Positions 10,601 through 22,415 of a stretch of DNA of 64,000 bases are shown here, one piece after another. Position 1 is the stretch's first letter, and every line of letters starts with the position of its first letter. The stretch spans positions 29,214,917 to 29,278,916 of the forward strand of contig OX422221.1 in assembly GCA_949130495.1 (NCBI GenBank), given 5' to 3'. The notes beneath the pieces were generated by a model, which was not told the origin of the DNA, ran no database searches, and was given only the letters and a program-made list of their open reading frames with translations. This DNA comes from Sambucus nigra (Eukaryota > Streptophyta > Magnoliopsida > Dipsacales > Adoxaceae). Position numbers and translations under genes: made by a program.

Positions 10601-10785
10601 GGGTGCACTGATTTTTTTAGGGTTTAAGATGGGTAACAGGTGGTATTAATCCGACTGGGGATTTAGGAGCTTGAAAAATTATTTTTTGGTTAACAAATGT
10701 TTCAACATTTATTTGGCAATTTTAGGAATTTTTTAGGAAATTTTAAAATTTTCTGGGATTTTTTGTACGAAATTTCAGGGGTACT

Positions 10786-10898
10786 GTCGATCGGAGGGTG
10801 GAAGGAACTCCCAATCGGAAGTGGCATGGTCTTTTGGGTTGCCTTGGGAAGGGGAATAGGCAAGTGATGATTGGTGGGTGTCAGGGAAATGTCGATCG
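10786..10898. repeat. TCGATCGG motif pair upstream of a TATA box
   Basis: GTCGATCGGAGGG (about 10786) and GTCGATCGGCATG (about 10890) frame a CCAATCGGAAG (about 10811). The CGATCG core is self-complementary. A TATA box follows at 10917. Confidence 0.55.
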
Positions 10899-10916
10899 GC
10901 ATGTCCCTTAGCCTCC

Positions 10917-10924
10917 TATAAAAA
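10917..10924 (+). promoter_or_regulatory. Probable LTR TATA box
   Basis: CCTCCTATAAAAAGGGAC lies about 430 bp before the LTR-end/PBS sequence at 11354-11369 and upstream of the gag remnant, as expected of a copia LTR promoter. Confidence 0.5.
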
Positions 10925-11357
10925 GGGACAAACTCTCTTCATTTTTCACGGCTTCTAGCTTTCCTATCTTCTACTTCTCTCTTCTGCAATTTGATCCTAC
11001 GTTCTTTGTTCATTCAATCCTAAAAAAGGTGGATTTCTCAAGTAGTAAGACCAACCTAGCGTGGTTGGACGTTGATAATTGGGCAAACCTGGAGTGGGGA
11101 CCCAGGGTGCCCTTGGCTTTGGTCAACGACAACTCTTTCAACTTGTTCGAGCCTGTTGTTAATGATTGCACTCTTTTGTGTGAGCCTTCACTCCACTGAT
11201 CGATGATCGCACCCTTTTTCCCCAAGTGAGTTACTTAATTTGGACTTCACCATTACATGCACACAAAAATTAAATCAAGATAAAATTTATTAAAATTTGA
11301 ATTTGTGTGAGTTTGGCCTAAGATACAAATAAATTCATAGAAACCACCTTCTCAAAT

Positions 11358-11369
11358 TAGTAGCAGAGC
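11358..11369 (+). promoter_or_regulatory. Degenerate tRNA(Met) primer-binding site, copy 1
   Basis: TAGTAGCAGAGC matches TGGTATCAGAGC at 10 of 12 positions and directly follows an LTR-type end TTCTCA (11349-11354), as in the copia element at 24401-24421. Confidence 0.6.
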
Positions 11370-11438
11370 AGGTTGCACCAAAATATCATGTAACCCTAAT
11401 TTTAGGGGGGGGAAATAGGGATACCAATTTTGCCAAAT

Positions 11439-11450
11439 TGGTATCAGAGA
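11439..11450 (+). promoter_or_regulatory. tRNA(Met) primer-binding-site-like sequence, copy 2
   Basis: TGGTATCAGAGA matches 11 of 12 bases of the initiator-tRNA(Met) PBS and lies 81 bp after copy 1, still before the gag ATG at 11497. Confidence 0.55.
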
Positions 11451-11496
11451 TGATTACACTAAATTTTTGTGTGATTTTGTAAAACTTTAGGTTTAA

Positions 11497-13459
11497 ATGG
11501 ATAATTTTTATAATGGACAACCTGATTTCGATGGGTCAAATTATGCGTATTGAAAAGATCGAATGAGGTTAGATTTGAAAGTGATTTACAATAGCGTGTT
11601 TGGCTTGTGCGTGAAAGATAATGGACACCACCCGTTGTGACCAATGACAATGTTGAAAGTCCTAAACCTGTCACTTATGGGACTAATGATGAATTTAAAT
11701 AGAGTACTTACAACTCTCGTAGCTCAAGTACTATTTTTAAGTCGTCACCCCTGATGAGGTTTGCCACATAATGACATGAATTATGTCTAAGAAAGCGTGG
11801 GATATCCTCCAACTCACTCACGAGGGTACAAACACTGTGAAAGTTTCTAAGCTTCAAGACCTCACCACACAGTTTGAGAATATTACCATGCTAGAGTTTG
11901 AGTCTTTTGATGAGTTTTATGCACTTTTGTCAGACATGGTCAATTCTAGTTTTAATTTGGATGAGAAAATTCCTGAGATAAGAGTTGTGAAAAATATTTT
12001 GAGATCTCTGCCATCTTGTTTTATCCCTAAAGTCATTGTCCTAAATTCGTTGGGAATATTAGATACTCTTAGATTAAAAGAAGTCTTAAGAGACCTTTAA
12101 ACTTATGAAATTGACATGTTTCCCAAAAATAAAAGGAAAAAGAAAATAGGGATTGCTTTGAAAGCCTGGTCTAATAAAAAGAAAGAAAAAGTTTGTGATT
12201 CTGAGTCTGAATTTGATTTTAAGATGGATGATTTAGCCCTTTTTGCAAAAAAATTAAGAAAATTTTTCAAATTTAATAAAGAAGATTCTTTCAAAGAAAA
12301 GATTTTTGATAAAAATAAAAATGGGAATGAGGACGAGGACGAGAATGTTTATGAGAAAGATGAGGTGATATGTTATAAATGTGAGGGCAAGGGACATGAA
12401 ACCCATGAGTCTTCTACTTGGCTAAAGAGGCAAGGCAAGAAAGTTGCACATATAGCCACTCTTAGCAATAGTGAAGTGGAGTAAGTGGATTCCGGAGATG
12501 AATCACTGCATAAACCTATTGCTGCATTCATGGACAATCACGTGAGTACTTATATTTTGTCCCACACCGATGAGGGCATTTCTAAACATGAGTGCCTCGA
12601 TGATGTTTTGAATCATTCTGGACAGAGTGAGAGTGAGGAAGAAAATTTGTGTGAGTTGCAAGGTGGACACTAAATAGCCTTTCGTGATCTTTACACTGAG
12701 ATGTTAAAAATGAAAAAGCCTAATAAAGATTTATCGCTTAGGGTGTGTGATTTAGAAAAATAGGTGAATGTTTTGAGAAAGTGTGAGGTGTCGATGAGTC
12801 AAGTTGAGAATGTAAAAGTTTCTTTGTATGAGTAGTTAATTATTATCACTATGGATAATACCGATTTGACCAACACTATGGTTAGTCTTACGAAAGATAT
12901 TCAAGCATCATTGAAGACTCGTGAGAAACTTGAAGTCGTGTATCTTAACTTGAGATTGATCTTGAACGTGCTCGGGAGGTTAAAGTCACTTCATAGGACA
13001 CATTTAAGAAGGTTGGAAAGATGATCCTTGGTCTCGCGTTAGGTAATGTTGAGAGGCGAGGAATAGGTTATAATAGAGCATCCATTTCCCTTTCTCAAGC
13101 GTGTGATGAATCCTTATGGACCTCATCCTAACCTAACTAGAAGACCAAACCTACCCAAGCCCATTTATGTTTGTTGCCATTGAAAATAAAGGGGTCACCT
13201 TAGAGAGTTTTGTTTTAAGCTAGGGAGAGTTTCTTACATGAGTGTTCCCCAGTATGTTCCCACTCGAGTTCCAATACATGTTCCCGAACTCATTCCCACA
13301 CGTGTTACTCCACATGCTCTCGCACATCATCGTAGATATTTTGAGAGCTTTTGAGAGCAAGTATAGTTTTTAGTCAAGACTTCATAATATTTGATGGAGG
13401 AATTTCATAAGATGGATTCTAGTTTTGAGAAATCCTCTAGGCCTAATGATTCAGGTTAA
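11497..13459 (+). pseudogene. gag: Ty1/copia gag remnant (gag-only element)
   Basis: The ATG at 11497 opens a frame with the N-terminal motif FDGSNYAY. The frame is then broken many times, with longer open parts at 11783-12100, 12116-12484 and 12485-12673. It covers the UBN2-type capsid region (KKAWDILQLTHEGTNTVK … RVVKNILRSLPS), a lysine-rich linker, a zinc knuckle in which the last Cys is lost (CYKCEGKGHETHES), an acidic segment and a helical region. A decayed second Cys/His segment near 13170-13220 retains HLREFCF-like spacing. It ends FEKSSRPNDSG-stop at 13457-13459, the same place as the gag of the element at 22416-23126. No protease, integrase or RT follows. Similarity to the gag at 24521-25816 runs along its length. 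It is clearly inactive. Confidence 0.75.
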
Positions 13460-14960
13460 GAATTGTTTCTAGAATAAGGCAATTATTATGTTCATATCTA
13501 ATATCCCCATTACTAAATTGTATTGTCTTTGTATTTATATGTTTTTCATTTTCATATATTTTGAAAAACTCCAAAAAGATTTTTGGTTTTTACGAAAAAG
13601 TTGGAAAAATTGAAAAATATAATCTTTTTGATAAATTTTTGAAAAAGACAAAAGGATTTTATTTTTTTCATTTTTCACCATATATGGATGAACATTTAAG
13701 ATATTCGGATCAACCCTACAAACGACTTTTGTATAGTGTTTTGAGACATGGCTTTGTTTCGTTAGTGTTCTTAATAATGCCTGAATAATATTTCTTTGAT
13801 CATTAATGATTACTTTCTAAATGTAAGGATCTTAGTCATCGTTATTGCACACATGCACGGACTTTTTGAAAATTGTACTTTCTTATCATGTGTCAAATAC
13901 GATGTTCTCATCTCAATCCTGTTGTGCTTATAAGAACCATTACTCAGATTTCTTTTCTCATAAAATATTGATATATGTTGAGTAATGGAAAGGGTCTATG
14001 AAAGAGTAAAATTCTCTTTGTGTTAAAAGACACCATTTGCAAAAAGAGCCTAAAAGGATTAACGGCACACAAAAACATAAGTGTCAAGTCCATTTAGTAT
14101 ATATTCATTAATGCCTCGCTACATATGAGAATTATGACTTCTTTAAAATATTTGAGAGTGAACTCTTATATATGTGAGATTGTGAGGGAGTCATAAAGTA
14201 GAATATTAATCGGTTTGCATTATAGACTCTCTTGAAAAGCTTTAAATAGTTTTGCATTATTATTTTGAGAATCACTAAAATTCATGCAATATTGCATAAG
14301 TCAAGTCAAATTCATTTAAGTTCAACATTTTACACCTAAGGTAGAAATTGAGTTCTTTCTTTGGAAATATATCATGACTTTGTGCACCTATGTTATGAAT
14401 GTTTATGGTTATTTTCCTATGAAAAATGTTCACACCATTACATTTCGTTTTCACAGTTTGGATATTTTAGTGTTATTCCATTGTGACAATATTTTTTTTT
14501 AACTTATACGTACTTTGTATACCTTATACTTGAAAATTGAAAAAAAATCAAAAGTAGTTGCTTAATAATGGGAGAACACATTATGCCTTTTGGATTATCA
14601 TTACTTATGCTTATTGATTATCTTTGTAGTGATATCTTTGCTTCTTCATGTGATGCTTGTTATTCATGTTTAGTTTCTACTCCTTTGTCTATTACAGATA
14701 AAAAATGGAGAACAAATTGAGGGGAAGTTTATTATTTTTTTAAACTCCAATGCGTCACTATATTTCATTTGTCTCGTGTATGTAGGTCATGCCGCCTTAA
14801 TGATGATTTATTGGACCACACAAGATGAAGATTTTTAAGCTGAAGACTTATAAATTTATGCATTTTCGTTTCTTGAATTGGGAGGACTTTAGTTGTATTA
14901 GTCTTAGGGGTCAATTTGGCTTCGGTTTGCGTTTTGTAACGGAATAGACAAAAGGAGAGG
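13460..14960 (+). other. 3' non-coding internal region of the gag-only copia element
   Basis: No gene is seen. Landmarks match the post-pol region of the copia element at 29599-31158: two AAAA(G)ATTTTT runs, TATGGATGAACATTTAAGAT (about 13681), and a GGAGAACAAATTGAGGGGAAG stretch (about 14706) equivalent to the GGGAGAAAGAATTATCACAT stretch near 30811. Confidence 0.55.
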
Positions 14961-14962
14961 TT

Positions 14963-15962
14963 TATAAGAGTAAGTTTTATAATTTCTTAATTTAATTTTT
15001 ATTTGTCTTATCCCGTTACACACCACTGCACCTTCATGACTACTTTCACATATTCAAACACAAGAAGTTGATGGCTTTTTTAAGATTGAAGATCGTTCGT
15101 CACAACGTTACCCGAGAAGATTTATGAGGTAGTTTAGTAAAAACTCTAATTTTCTCGGGACCATTTTTAAAGAGTTCGCTTTTCAAAATGTGTTAAAGAA
15201 TTTTTGAAATTTCACTAACTCATTAGAACGAGATTGAGATGTCGTTCGAACGAGTTACACAGTGTCGTTAGAATGAGACTCCTTCATTCGAACGACATAT
15301 GGGACGATGCCTTTTGGTCAGTTCAAGACTGTCGTTCGAAGTTTCATTGGATGTCGTTCAAACGAGATTGAGTACATCGTTAAAATGAGTTCCCATGTTC
15401 GAATGAGGTCTGAAGCGGCGCCTTTTGGTCATCTATGAAATTTCATTTGAAGTTTCGTTGGAAACTCGTTCAAATGAAAAAGGGTACACCATTCGAACGA
15501 GATACTAGGTCGTTCGAAGGAGCATGCGAGTTTTTATTTTTTAACAAATCGTAAACAAATCTCTAATGCCTTATCTCTTTGCAATAAACTTCCCTATGAA
15601 TAGAGATACGGGATTAAACTCTTTTTTAAGCGATTTCAGAGTCCTTTTGTGATCAAACTCTATCAAATTTTCATCTAAACACCTTGGAACTTTAAAGATC
15701 ACTTTACCAATCAAGAAGAACATATTCCTGGTTTAATTACTCTTGTATAGATTTTCTCTACTGTTGATTTGTGGATTTAAGTCTCTACTGTTGAAGAAGA
15801 AGGTCGATCGATGGATACCGAGGCAGGATCTGCTTGTTGTGGATGGTGCTGCGCTGTGTCATATTCTATAGAAGATTTAAAGAACTTCGCTTTATATGTA
15901 GTGGAGCTAAGTAGTCTGTAAGTCGTCTAGCGCATGTCAATTCCGATACAGTGCTGAAATAG
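14963..15962 (+). mobile_element. Probable 3' LTR portion with CGTTCGAACG motif cluster
   Basis: It follows a purine-rich AAAAGGAGAGG (PPT-like, about 14949). From about 15225 to 15515 it carries many copies of a CGTTCGAACGA motif and degenerate forms, whose core TTCGAA is self-complementary. This position parallels the GGACCGGTCC clusters inside the copia LTRs at 21252 and 23533. The start TATAAGAG would be a mutated TGTAAG. The boundaries are inferred. Confidence 0.4.
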
Positions 15963-18200
15963 TGGTGATAAGCACCCAAAAGTGTTGATTTTATACCCCA
16001 AATATATGCATTTTAGTCGCTCGTTTTTAATAAAAATGGTCTTATATTGGTATTTGTTTATTTCTCAGGTCAAAATGCAGTTGCGGTACAAATAATGCTA
16101 AGTCAAATTAATTGTGACATAATAGCGGTCAAAAGCGTGCATCGAAGAAATCAAAACGAGATTGCGAAGTCAGAAGTCCCATTGAGCTTGCCAGGTGAGT
16201 TCCGATGCCTCGAACCCTCTCCCTGAACCAAACCTAAGCCTACACCTAGACCAGACCGAGCCCAGTCCATCACCCGAGCCTGTGTATGTTGAGTTTGTAC
16301 CTTTATTATTTTTCTAAATTTTTATTTTGAGTCATTTTATTTTTAGGATTTATTTTAGATTTATTTAGAATTTTAGGATTCATTTTCTATTTTTATATTT
16401 CTTTTTATTTAGTGTAGTTTTATTTTGAGTTGTGATTTTTTTAGTTTTTAGTTTTTCGTTTTTCATTTTTAGTTTTTATTTCACTTTATTTTATTTTATT
16501 AGGATTAGTTTAAATGTTTATTTTTAGTTTTATTAGATTTTACATTTTTTAGGACTTTAATTTTTATTATGAGATTTTTACTTTTATTTCTTTTGTTTTC
16601 TTATTTGATTTTTTTTTAGGTTAGGATTTTATTTTTTTACTTGATTTTAATTTTTAGTTTGTTAGTTTTATTTTTAGTTAGTTAGTTAGGTTGAATTTTT
16701 TAGGGGTACCAATTAAACACATACACACCCCATAAACACTCACACCCTACTATCATACAACTCACTCATACACAAATCACTAACCCTCACCCTCACCATA
16801 ACACATACACACCCCTACACCAATCACACCCACTCATCTTCAACCTCCATCCACACCAAACTCTCTCTCCAAACTCCATAACCGTTCCCTCTCTTAATAC
16901 CATAAACCCTTACCCCTATTGCCCAAAACCACAAACCCACTAAACCGACCCCTAACCCGAAAGCCATAACTCGCTAACCTTCTGCCCTTGCTAGGACCAT
17001 GGTCGAATCCGCCCCAACCACCCGAGACCCATTACCTGTCTACCCCAAACTGGGTTAATCCAAACCCCATAAACCTCAAGTCATAACCCTGAAATCGAAC
17101 CCAACTCGCCCGAACCCGAGTTCGTCCCACACCCAAAACCGAAAACCCACCTGCCAAATCAAACTCCAAGATAGGAACTCATCCACTTGCCATATCCCAT
17201 ATCTGCACAGAGAAGAAAACGAGAGACAGAAAAAAATAAAAAAGAGGGACTCCAGAGGATAGAAAAAGAGTCAAAAAAAGAAAAAAAATATAGTTTAGGT
17301 TGAAAAAAAATTGTAGGTTCAGTTTTTGCTTTTAGTTTTGTAATCCAGTCGAGTTTTTATGACAAGTTTTGAACACGCGACACATGGATTTATTGCGTAT
17401 AGTATTTCCTTCTCTTCTTTTTATGTTCTTATTTGTTAATTGTGTTTGTGCTGAATTTTTAATCATGTCTGGCTAAACACCCCATTCAAAGGGTGTGATG
17501 AAACGCGTGTGTTGAGTTATTTAATAAATTGATTGTTCATTGATGTGTTCTAGGCTAATTAAATTAGGAAAAATCACACATTAATTTATGTAACGGGAGT
17601 TAATAAATTAATGATTGATATTTGATTTTTGGATTTGACTTTGAGATAGGTCCTATTCTTAAATTCAAGTATTAATTCTTTGTGTGCAATTTAAAGATCC
17701 ATACAAATTTTTATGAATTATTCTTAGGGGAGTAATTTGTAATAACAGGTATAAATTTTAATTTTTTTATATGTGGTGACAATTCCTCATTTGATTGCTA
17801 AAAAAAGATAAAATTGAATTTAGGATTAACGAGAGTTAAGTTTTAAATTGAATATTATTTCGAACTATTCAATTGAATAATTAAGACAACAAAGTAAATT
17901 GACTACGCGGTGTAATCCCACATCTTGTTTCTTCTCATAAATTCTAAACTATATTATCTTTTTAATTTTTCGTAGTCATTTTAATTGCAAAAATTTTTGT
18001 TTCCTCCCTTGAAAATTGTTTTTTTAAATATTAAAAAAAATTAAAAATAAAAACACAAAAAGATTATTTTTATAAAAATTGAAGTTGCAAATTTTCACGA
18101 TAACTGTTACAACACTTGAAATTGGATTGATACCCGAATTTACCACGATACTAAACTTTTCACAAGTTTTGTAGGTGATTTCAAGGAAATTTTGAAACTC
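15963..18200 (+). mobile_element. LTR-like insertion beginning TGATAAGCACCC
   Basis: An abrupt change occurs at about 15963-15966, where TGATAAGCACCCAAAAGTG begins, a start of the kind seen in plant gypsy LTRs. The stretch contains an A/T-rich part (16300-16690), a C-rich part (16700-17160), a purine-rich leader (17215-17300) and A/T-rich sequence, with no gene. No matching target-site duplication or end could be identified. The end coordinate is approximate, set by the reappearance of copia LTR-tail sequence near 18340. Confidence 0.35.
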
Positions 18201-18339
18201 GAAGTTTTTTCGCAACGACATTCCAAATCCATATCCAAGGAAGACACAAATTAAGAGTAATCAAGTTCTTCTTCCCGAAAGGAATTTTTCCTTACTTCTT
18301 CACATGGTTGGTTTGTTTATGTGATTTGGCTTATCAAAT

Positions 18340-18455
18340 TTGAACTTCCTCATTACATGCACACTAAATTAAATAGACATAAATTTGTTAAAATTTTAAT
18401 TTATGTGTGTTTGTCCTTAAGATATGAATAAATCCATAGAATTCGCATTCTTATA
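18340..18455 (+). repeat. Copia LTR tail, second copy
   Basis: The stretch around CATTACATGCACACTAAATT aligns to 11248-11352 (CATTACATGCACACAAAAATT … GTGTGAGTTTGGCCTAAGAT). At 11354 that sequence directly precedes the PBS, so this is the corresponding end of the element's other LTR. Confidence 0.6.
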
Positions 18456-18459
18456 TGGC

Positions 18460-19209
18460 TATTATATCAATTTGGCTATTTCTACTCTAAATTATGGTAA
18501 TCAATCCTAATAACATAACAATGGCTAATTAACATTATTTTGATATTAAATTAAGAATCCAATGAATAATAATATCGTAATACATCTTCAATTATAGTCT
18601 TATATTAAACAAACTTGCCTCAATTCGGGTGGGTTGAATCCATATGCCATGATCCCCAATTCTTTCTCTTCTCCTCTTTATCTTTTCTCCTTGACTTTTA
18701 GAATTTCCCTCTCTTAGCATTCTCTTCTTGCCTTTAGATCTCCCTTCTAATAAGAAATATATGGTTTAACCTAAGAGTTACACCCCTTTTATAATTTTCA
18801 GCACGAAATTCATCATTGGGCCCATATGGACCATAACCCAATAATCCTAAAACTAATCCCAAATAGCTTAAAGTCTAAATCAAACCCTATATCAACCTAT
18901 TGGGCTTAAAACCCAACATTTTGATTGGTAAACGGGAATTCTACCCATCCTAAAAGCCCTCTACAAATAATTAAATTACTTATTTACTTTTATTAAATAA
19001 CTATTATTGTGTCCTAACATACTTTTGATATAAAATTAATTCCAATTACATACATAAATTCGTGACATCACGAGTCACTGCATATAAATTGAAATCATAC
19101 ATTCCAAATAATACACCTAAATTAGTGAGATCACGAGTCACTTCAGATAAATTTAAATCAGTATAAATTAAATGTAAAATTAATTCACTTAAAATTATAG
19201 GGTATTACA
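18460..19209 (-). mobile_element. Truncated 3' LTR of a minus-strand gypsy element
   Basis: Read on -, it starts TGTAATACCC at 19209 and aligns throughout to the other LTR at 36530-37256, including two copies of GTGATxTCACxAATTTA. Homology ends at about 18460, where copia-tail sequence begins, so only about 750 bp of a roughly 3.4-kb LTR remain. Confidence 0.7.
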
Positions 19210-19210
19210 T

Positions 19211-19224
19211 TTTCCCCCCAAAAT
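19211..19224 (-). promoter_or_regulatory. Polypurine tract of the minus-strand gypsy element
   Basis: On - the sequence reads TTTTGGGGGGAAAA and ends directly before the LTR start TGTAATACCC. Upstream of it (minus sense) is GAATTTCGAGAACAAAATTT, the nucleotide equivalent of the chromovirus pol C-terminal FEDEI signature region. Confidence 0.75.
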
Positions 19225-21025
19225 AAGAAATTTTGTTCTCGAAATTCAAATTTTCTTATATTCCTACTCGAAGGTCTAAGAATATCTTGATGTGGTATAT
19301 CTCCACACAAGTAATATCTAACATATTAAACTAAACATCCTAGAGTTCAAACATATCTCAACTCCCAATACTTACTAAGCTTCGTGTCTGGGACGTACAC
19401 AAATGAAATCCAAATAAGAAACCCTCCTAATACACAATTGCCTAGTCCAGTCAGTTATCGAGATTTTTTGGACTAAGTCCGCACCCAAAACAGTGCTCTA
19501 ACCACAAAAATTTTAATTTATCACAATTTCAACAGAAGGATCATCCCTTCAAATAGTGATACCTAACCCCTTAAGTTAATCAACCCAATAACACAAAAAA
19601 CATTATGGTTTTCTCAAACATCCAGTTGGATACACTCCACCCAACTTTAAAGTCAGTAGAGTTATTAAACACTCCTAAATCTATGAACATCTAAGCATTC
19701 CAATTAGGGTCTAAAATCATCGTTCGCCCTGATAGGATCACAATAACAACACCATATGTTACCTTACACAACTTCATGTAACCTCAATCATCACTAGCCA
19801 TAAAATTCTCAAAATAATTAAAACATTTACTATACAAATGTTTCTCATCACGCATATCCTTATATACTATGATAATCCCATCATCGACTAAGCATCCCTC
19901 ATAATCGTCCTACTAAGTATACCACGACTTTTCATATAACCCATATAAGTACCTCGAACTCAAAAATTACCTTTAATAGGCATACCCATGTCGTAAGTCA
20001 AATCATTATCATCATCACTTTCACCATGAAAATCCACAGTAGGTTATTGTCATCACTCTAGAATAACTAACATAATGCATAAGGCATATACGTAACTGAT
20101 CAACCATCCCACTCTCAATCGAAGCATGTTATTTCTTTAAGCATCTCGTAACTTACTTGTTCCTAAACCTTATTCATAACTAGTACGTTCACAAAATACA
20201 CGCCTATAATGCACAAGCAATTCCATCCTCATATAAAATCTCTAATTGAGTCGTCTCAGCCCGAACCAATAGGAAATCGATATTCTCCTATCTAATTACC
20301 ACTCACTTAAGTGCATTGATAATTATTTCTAATTAGCGTCTAACTCATATTCTGTAACCACGTGATGACCATGCTCCTAGGTACAAACATTCTCATATTC
20401 TCATCGTCCTATATAAAAATGGTTTAACAACATAAATGAACTTTGCTTAAATTTAAGTGCAATACTAATTTCACTCTCTAATTTATCATCAAAGTCCTTA
20501 TATTTAGCTAAAATGCAAAAATACATTGCCCTCTCTCTTAGGTGCACAAAATTTCACCAAGTCCTTCTACTAGCCTAAATTTCCTTCATAATCCATATTA
20601 CCATAAATAGAACCCAAAACTCAAATAGATTACTCAAAAAATCAAATTTCTTAATATCTCCGAAAATGGACTCAATATGGAACACATTCACAAATGTGTG
20701 CCAAAAAAAGTCTCTAAGTTGTAGACTTTACACCCAAACTCGATAATTTCCCATAATCATCCTCAAAGTGGTGGTGAATCCCTTTGTCTAACTGATAGTT
20801 CTATAATTTACTCATAATCTCGTAAAACAGTCTTCATTCTCATGCTTTTCTAAGATCGAATACTCCTCAAGTCTTGCTAATTCTCAATAACTACAAATGA
20901 TGTTGGCACACATGTTATCATGACCCCAGAGTACAAAACCTATGAAAGGCTCAAACACATCAAAGAATGCTCAGTGAAAATTAAAATGGACACAACACAG
21001 ATCCTAAGGACACTAGAAACTGGAT
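19225..21025 (-). other. Non-coding internal region of the minus-strand gypsy element
   Basis: About 1.8 kb lie between PPT and PBS with no gag or pol similarity that I can see on either strand. The PBS-proximal end (GCATCCAGTTTCTAGTGTCC on -) matches the internal start of the element at 55611 (CATCAGGTTCTAGTGTCCTT). The two are therefore related non-autonomous elements. Confidence 0.6.
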
Positions 21026-21037
21026 GCTCTGATTCCA
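21026..21037 (-). promoter_or_regulatory. tRNA(Met) primer-binding site of the minus-strand gypsy element
   Basis: On - it reads TGGAATCAGAGC (11 of 12 matches to TGGTATCAGAGC), followed by ATCCAGTTTCTAGTGTCC as in the element at 55599. A second PBS-like TGGTATCAGAGT lies at 21196-21207 on -. Confidence 0.7.
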
Positions 21038-21040
21038 ATT

Positions 21041-21251
21041 ATAACACTTTACAAAATTTCATAATAGATTGATCAGGTGTAATACCAAAAATCACAGTAA
21101 TCAAAAACAATTGGTAACATTCTTAGCATAATGAAATAAATAAAATTGAACAAGTAAAATAACGAGATAATGAACCACTAAGTGGAACAACACGAACTCT
21201 GATACCATAAAACCGATGATGCAAAAATGACACCAATTGTATCTCCAATAT
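21041..21251 (-). mobile_element. 5' LTR of the minus-strand gypsy element, PBS-side piece
   Basis: This is the short LTR remainder between the PBS and the copia insertion. The 5-bp AATAT (21247-21251) is repeated at 34008-34012 across the copia element, so this LTR continues at 34008-37256. Confidence 0.6.
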
Positions 21252-22119
21252 TGTAAGGACATTTTGTCCATTATTATATGTTATGTCGTATGCCGTTACA
21301 CCGTTGAAGAAATTCAAGATTCATATCATCATCAACGGATCCGAATATCAAAGAAGAGGAGGAATCAGAATGCTGCACAGCCGGATCGGTCCGCCCAGAG
21401 AAAATGAACCGATCCGACCCCGGACCGGTCCGCCCCTGTACCGGACCGATCCGCTTGATGAAAAGCCAGTACACCCCGGACCTATAGCGAACCGATAATT
21501 CCAAAATTAAAAAGAACCGATCCAAGGTCGGACCGATCCGCCTCATACCCGGACCGGTCCGCCTGGGATAAACTCAACCAGATCGTGTTCAGATTTTTAA
21601 GGATCAGGACTTCTTATTTAATCCCACTACGGGGAGTTGGTTTAGCAAGACTTATACACACGATTTTCAGAGTTCATAAACTCTAAGTCTTCATCTTTGT
21701 GAGTTCCAAACTCATGGTTTGATTCACACAACCTCTCATACATTTGTGAATCACTTTTGGTAACCCTAGAACACAATCCTTTGTTGTTCAACCCTTGTGA
21801 AGAAGACCGCTCTTCTTCTTCATTGCTGCCCTACTGGAAAGGGATATCTCCAGCCTCCGACTACAGAATCCGACACCTGAGGGTAATTCTTAGTCACTTG
21901 TATTTTCATTGTAATCCAAAAATTATACGTTACAATATTATAATGGAAATAAATGGTTTTTCCCCTTTGGGGGGCTTTTCCTCAATTGTGTGTGTTTGAT
22001 TAATCTTCATGATTTACTTCTTGTTTCAATCATACCTAGTTGCATGTTTAGGATTTATTTGGGTTAAAATGAATCTAATTATATTATTTCTAATTTGAAC
22101 GCAAGCGCATACTCTTTCA
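21252..22119 (+). repeat. 5' LTR of the outer copia element (LTR A)
   Basis: 868 bp, TGTAAGGACATTTTGTCC … ACTCTTTCA. It contains a cluster of GGACCGGTCC/GGATCGGTCC-type motifs (about 21380-21565), a TATA-like TTATTTAATCCC (about 21614), and an AT-rich 3' part with CCCCTTTGGGGGG (21962-21974). Confidence 0.92.
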
Positions 22120-22122
22120 AAT

Positions 22123-22134
22123 TGGTATCAGAGC
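22123..22134 (+). promoter_or_regulatory. tRNA(Met) PBS of the outer copia element
   Basis: A perfect TGGTATCAGAGC, 3 nt after the LTR end. Confidence 0.93.
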
Positions 22135-22284
22135 AGGTTACGCTAATCTATCGTGTATTCCTAATTTTCCGCAAAATTTTTCTAAGATATCAATTTTCTA
22201 AAAAATTGATTTTTAAAAATGAGTGTGTTCATAATGGAGAAGTTAAGTTTGCTTGGAGAGAGAGAAAGTCTTTATGAGAGTGGA

Positions 22285-22285
22285 A

Positions 22286-22320
<35 letters not shown>
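22285..22320. repeat. (AAAG)n tetranucleotide repeat within gag
   Basis: About eight to nine AAAG units lie between the presumed gag start (22234) and the zinc-knuckle frame. The frame from 22234 stops at about 22333, while the other frame is open to 23126. Unit gain or loss would change which frame is joined to the ATG. Confidence 0.85.
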
Positions 22321-22322
<2 letters not shown>

Positions 22323-22415
22323 CTTGAGAAGATAAGATGTTTTGAGTGCGATGGGACAAGGCACAAGAAATTTGAGTGTCCCACTAAACTTAGGAGAGAG
22401 CGTAATAAAGATGAC

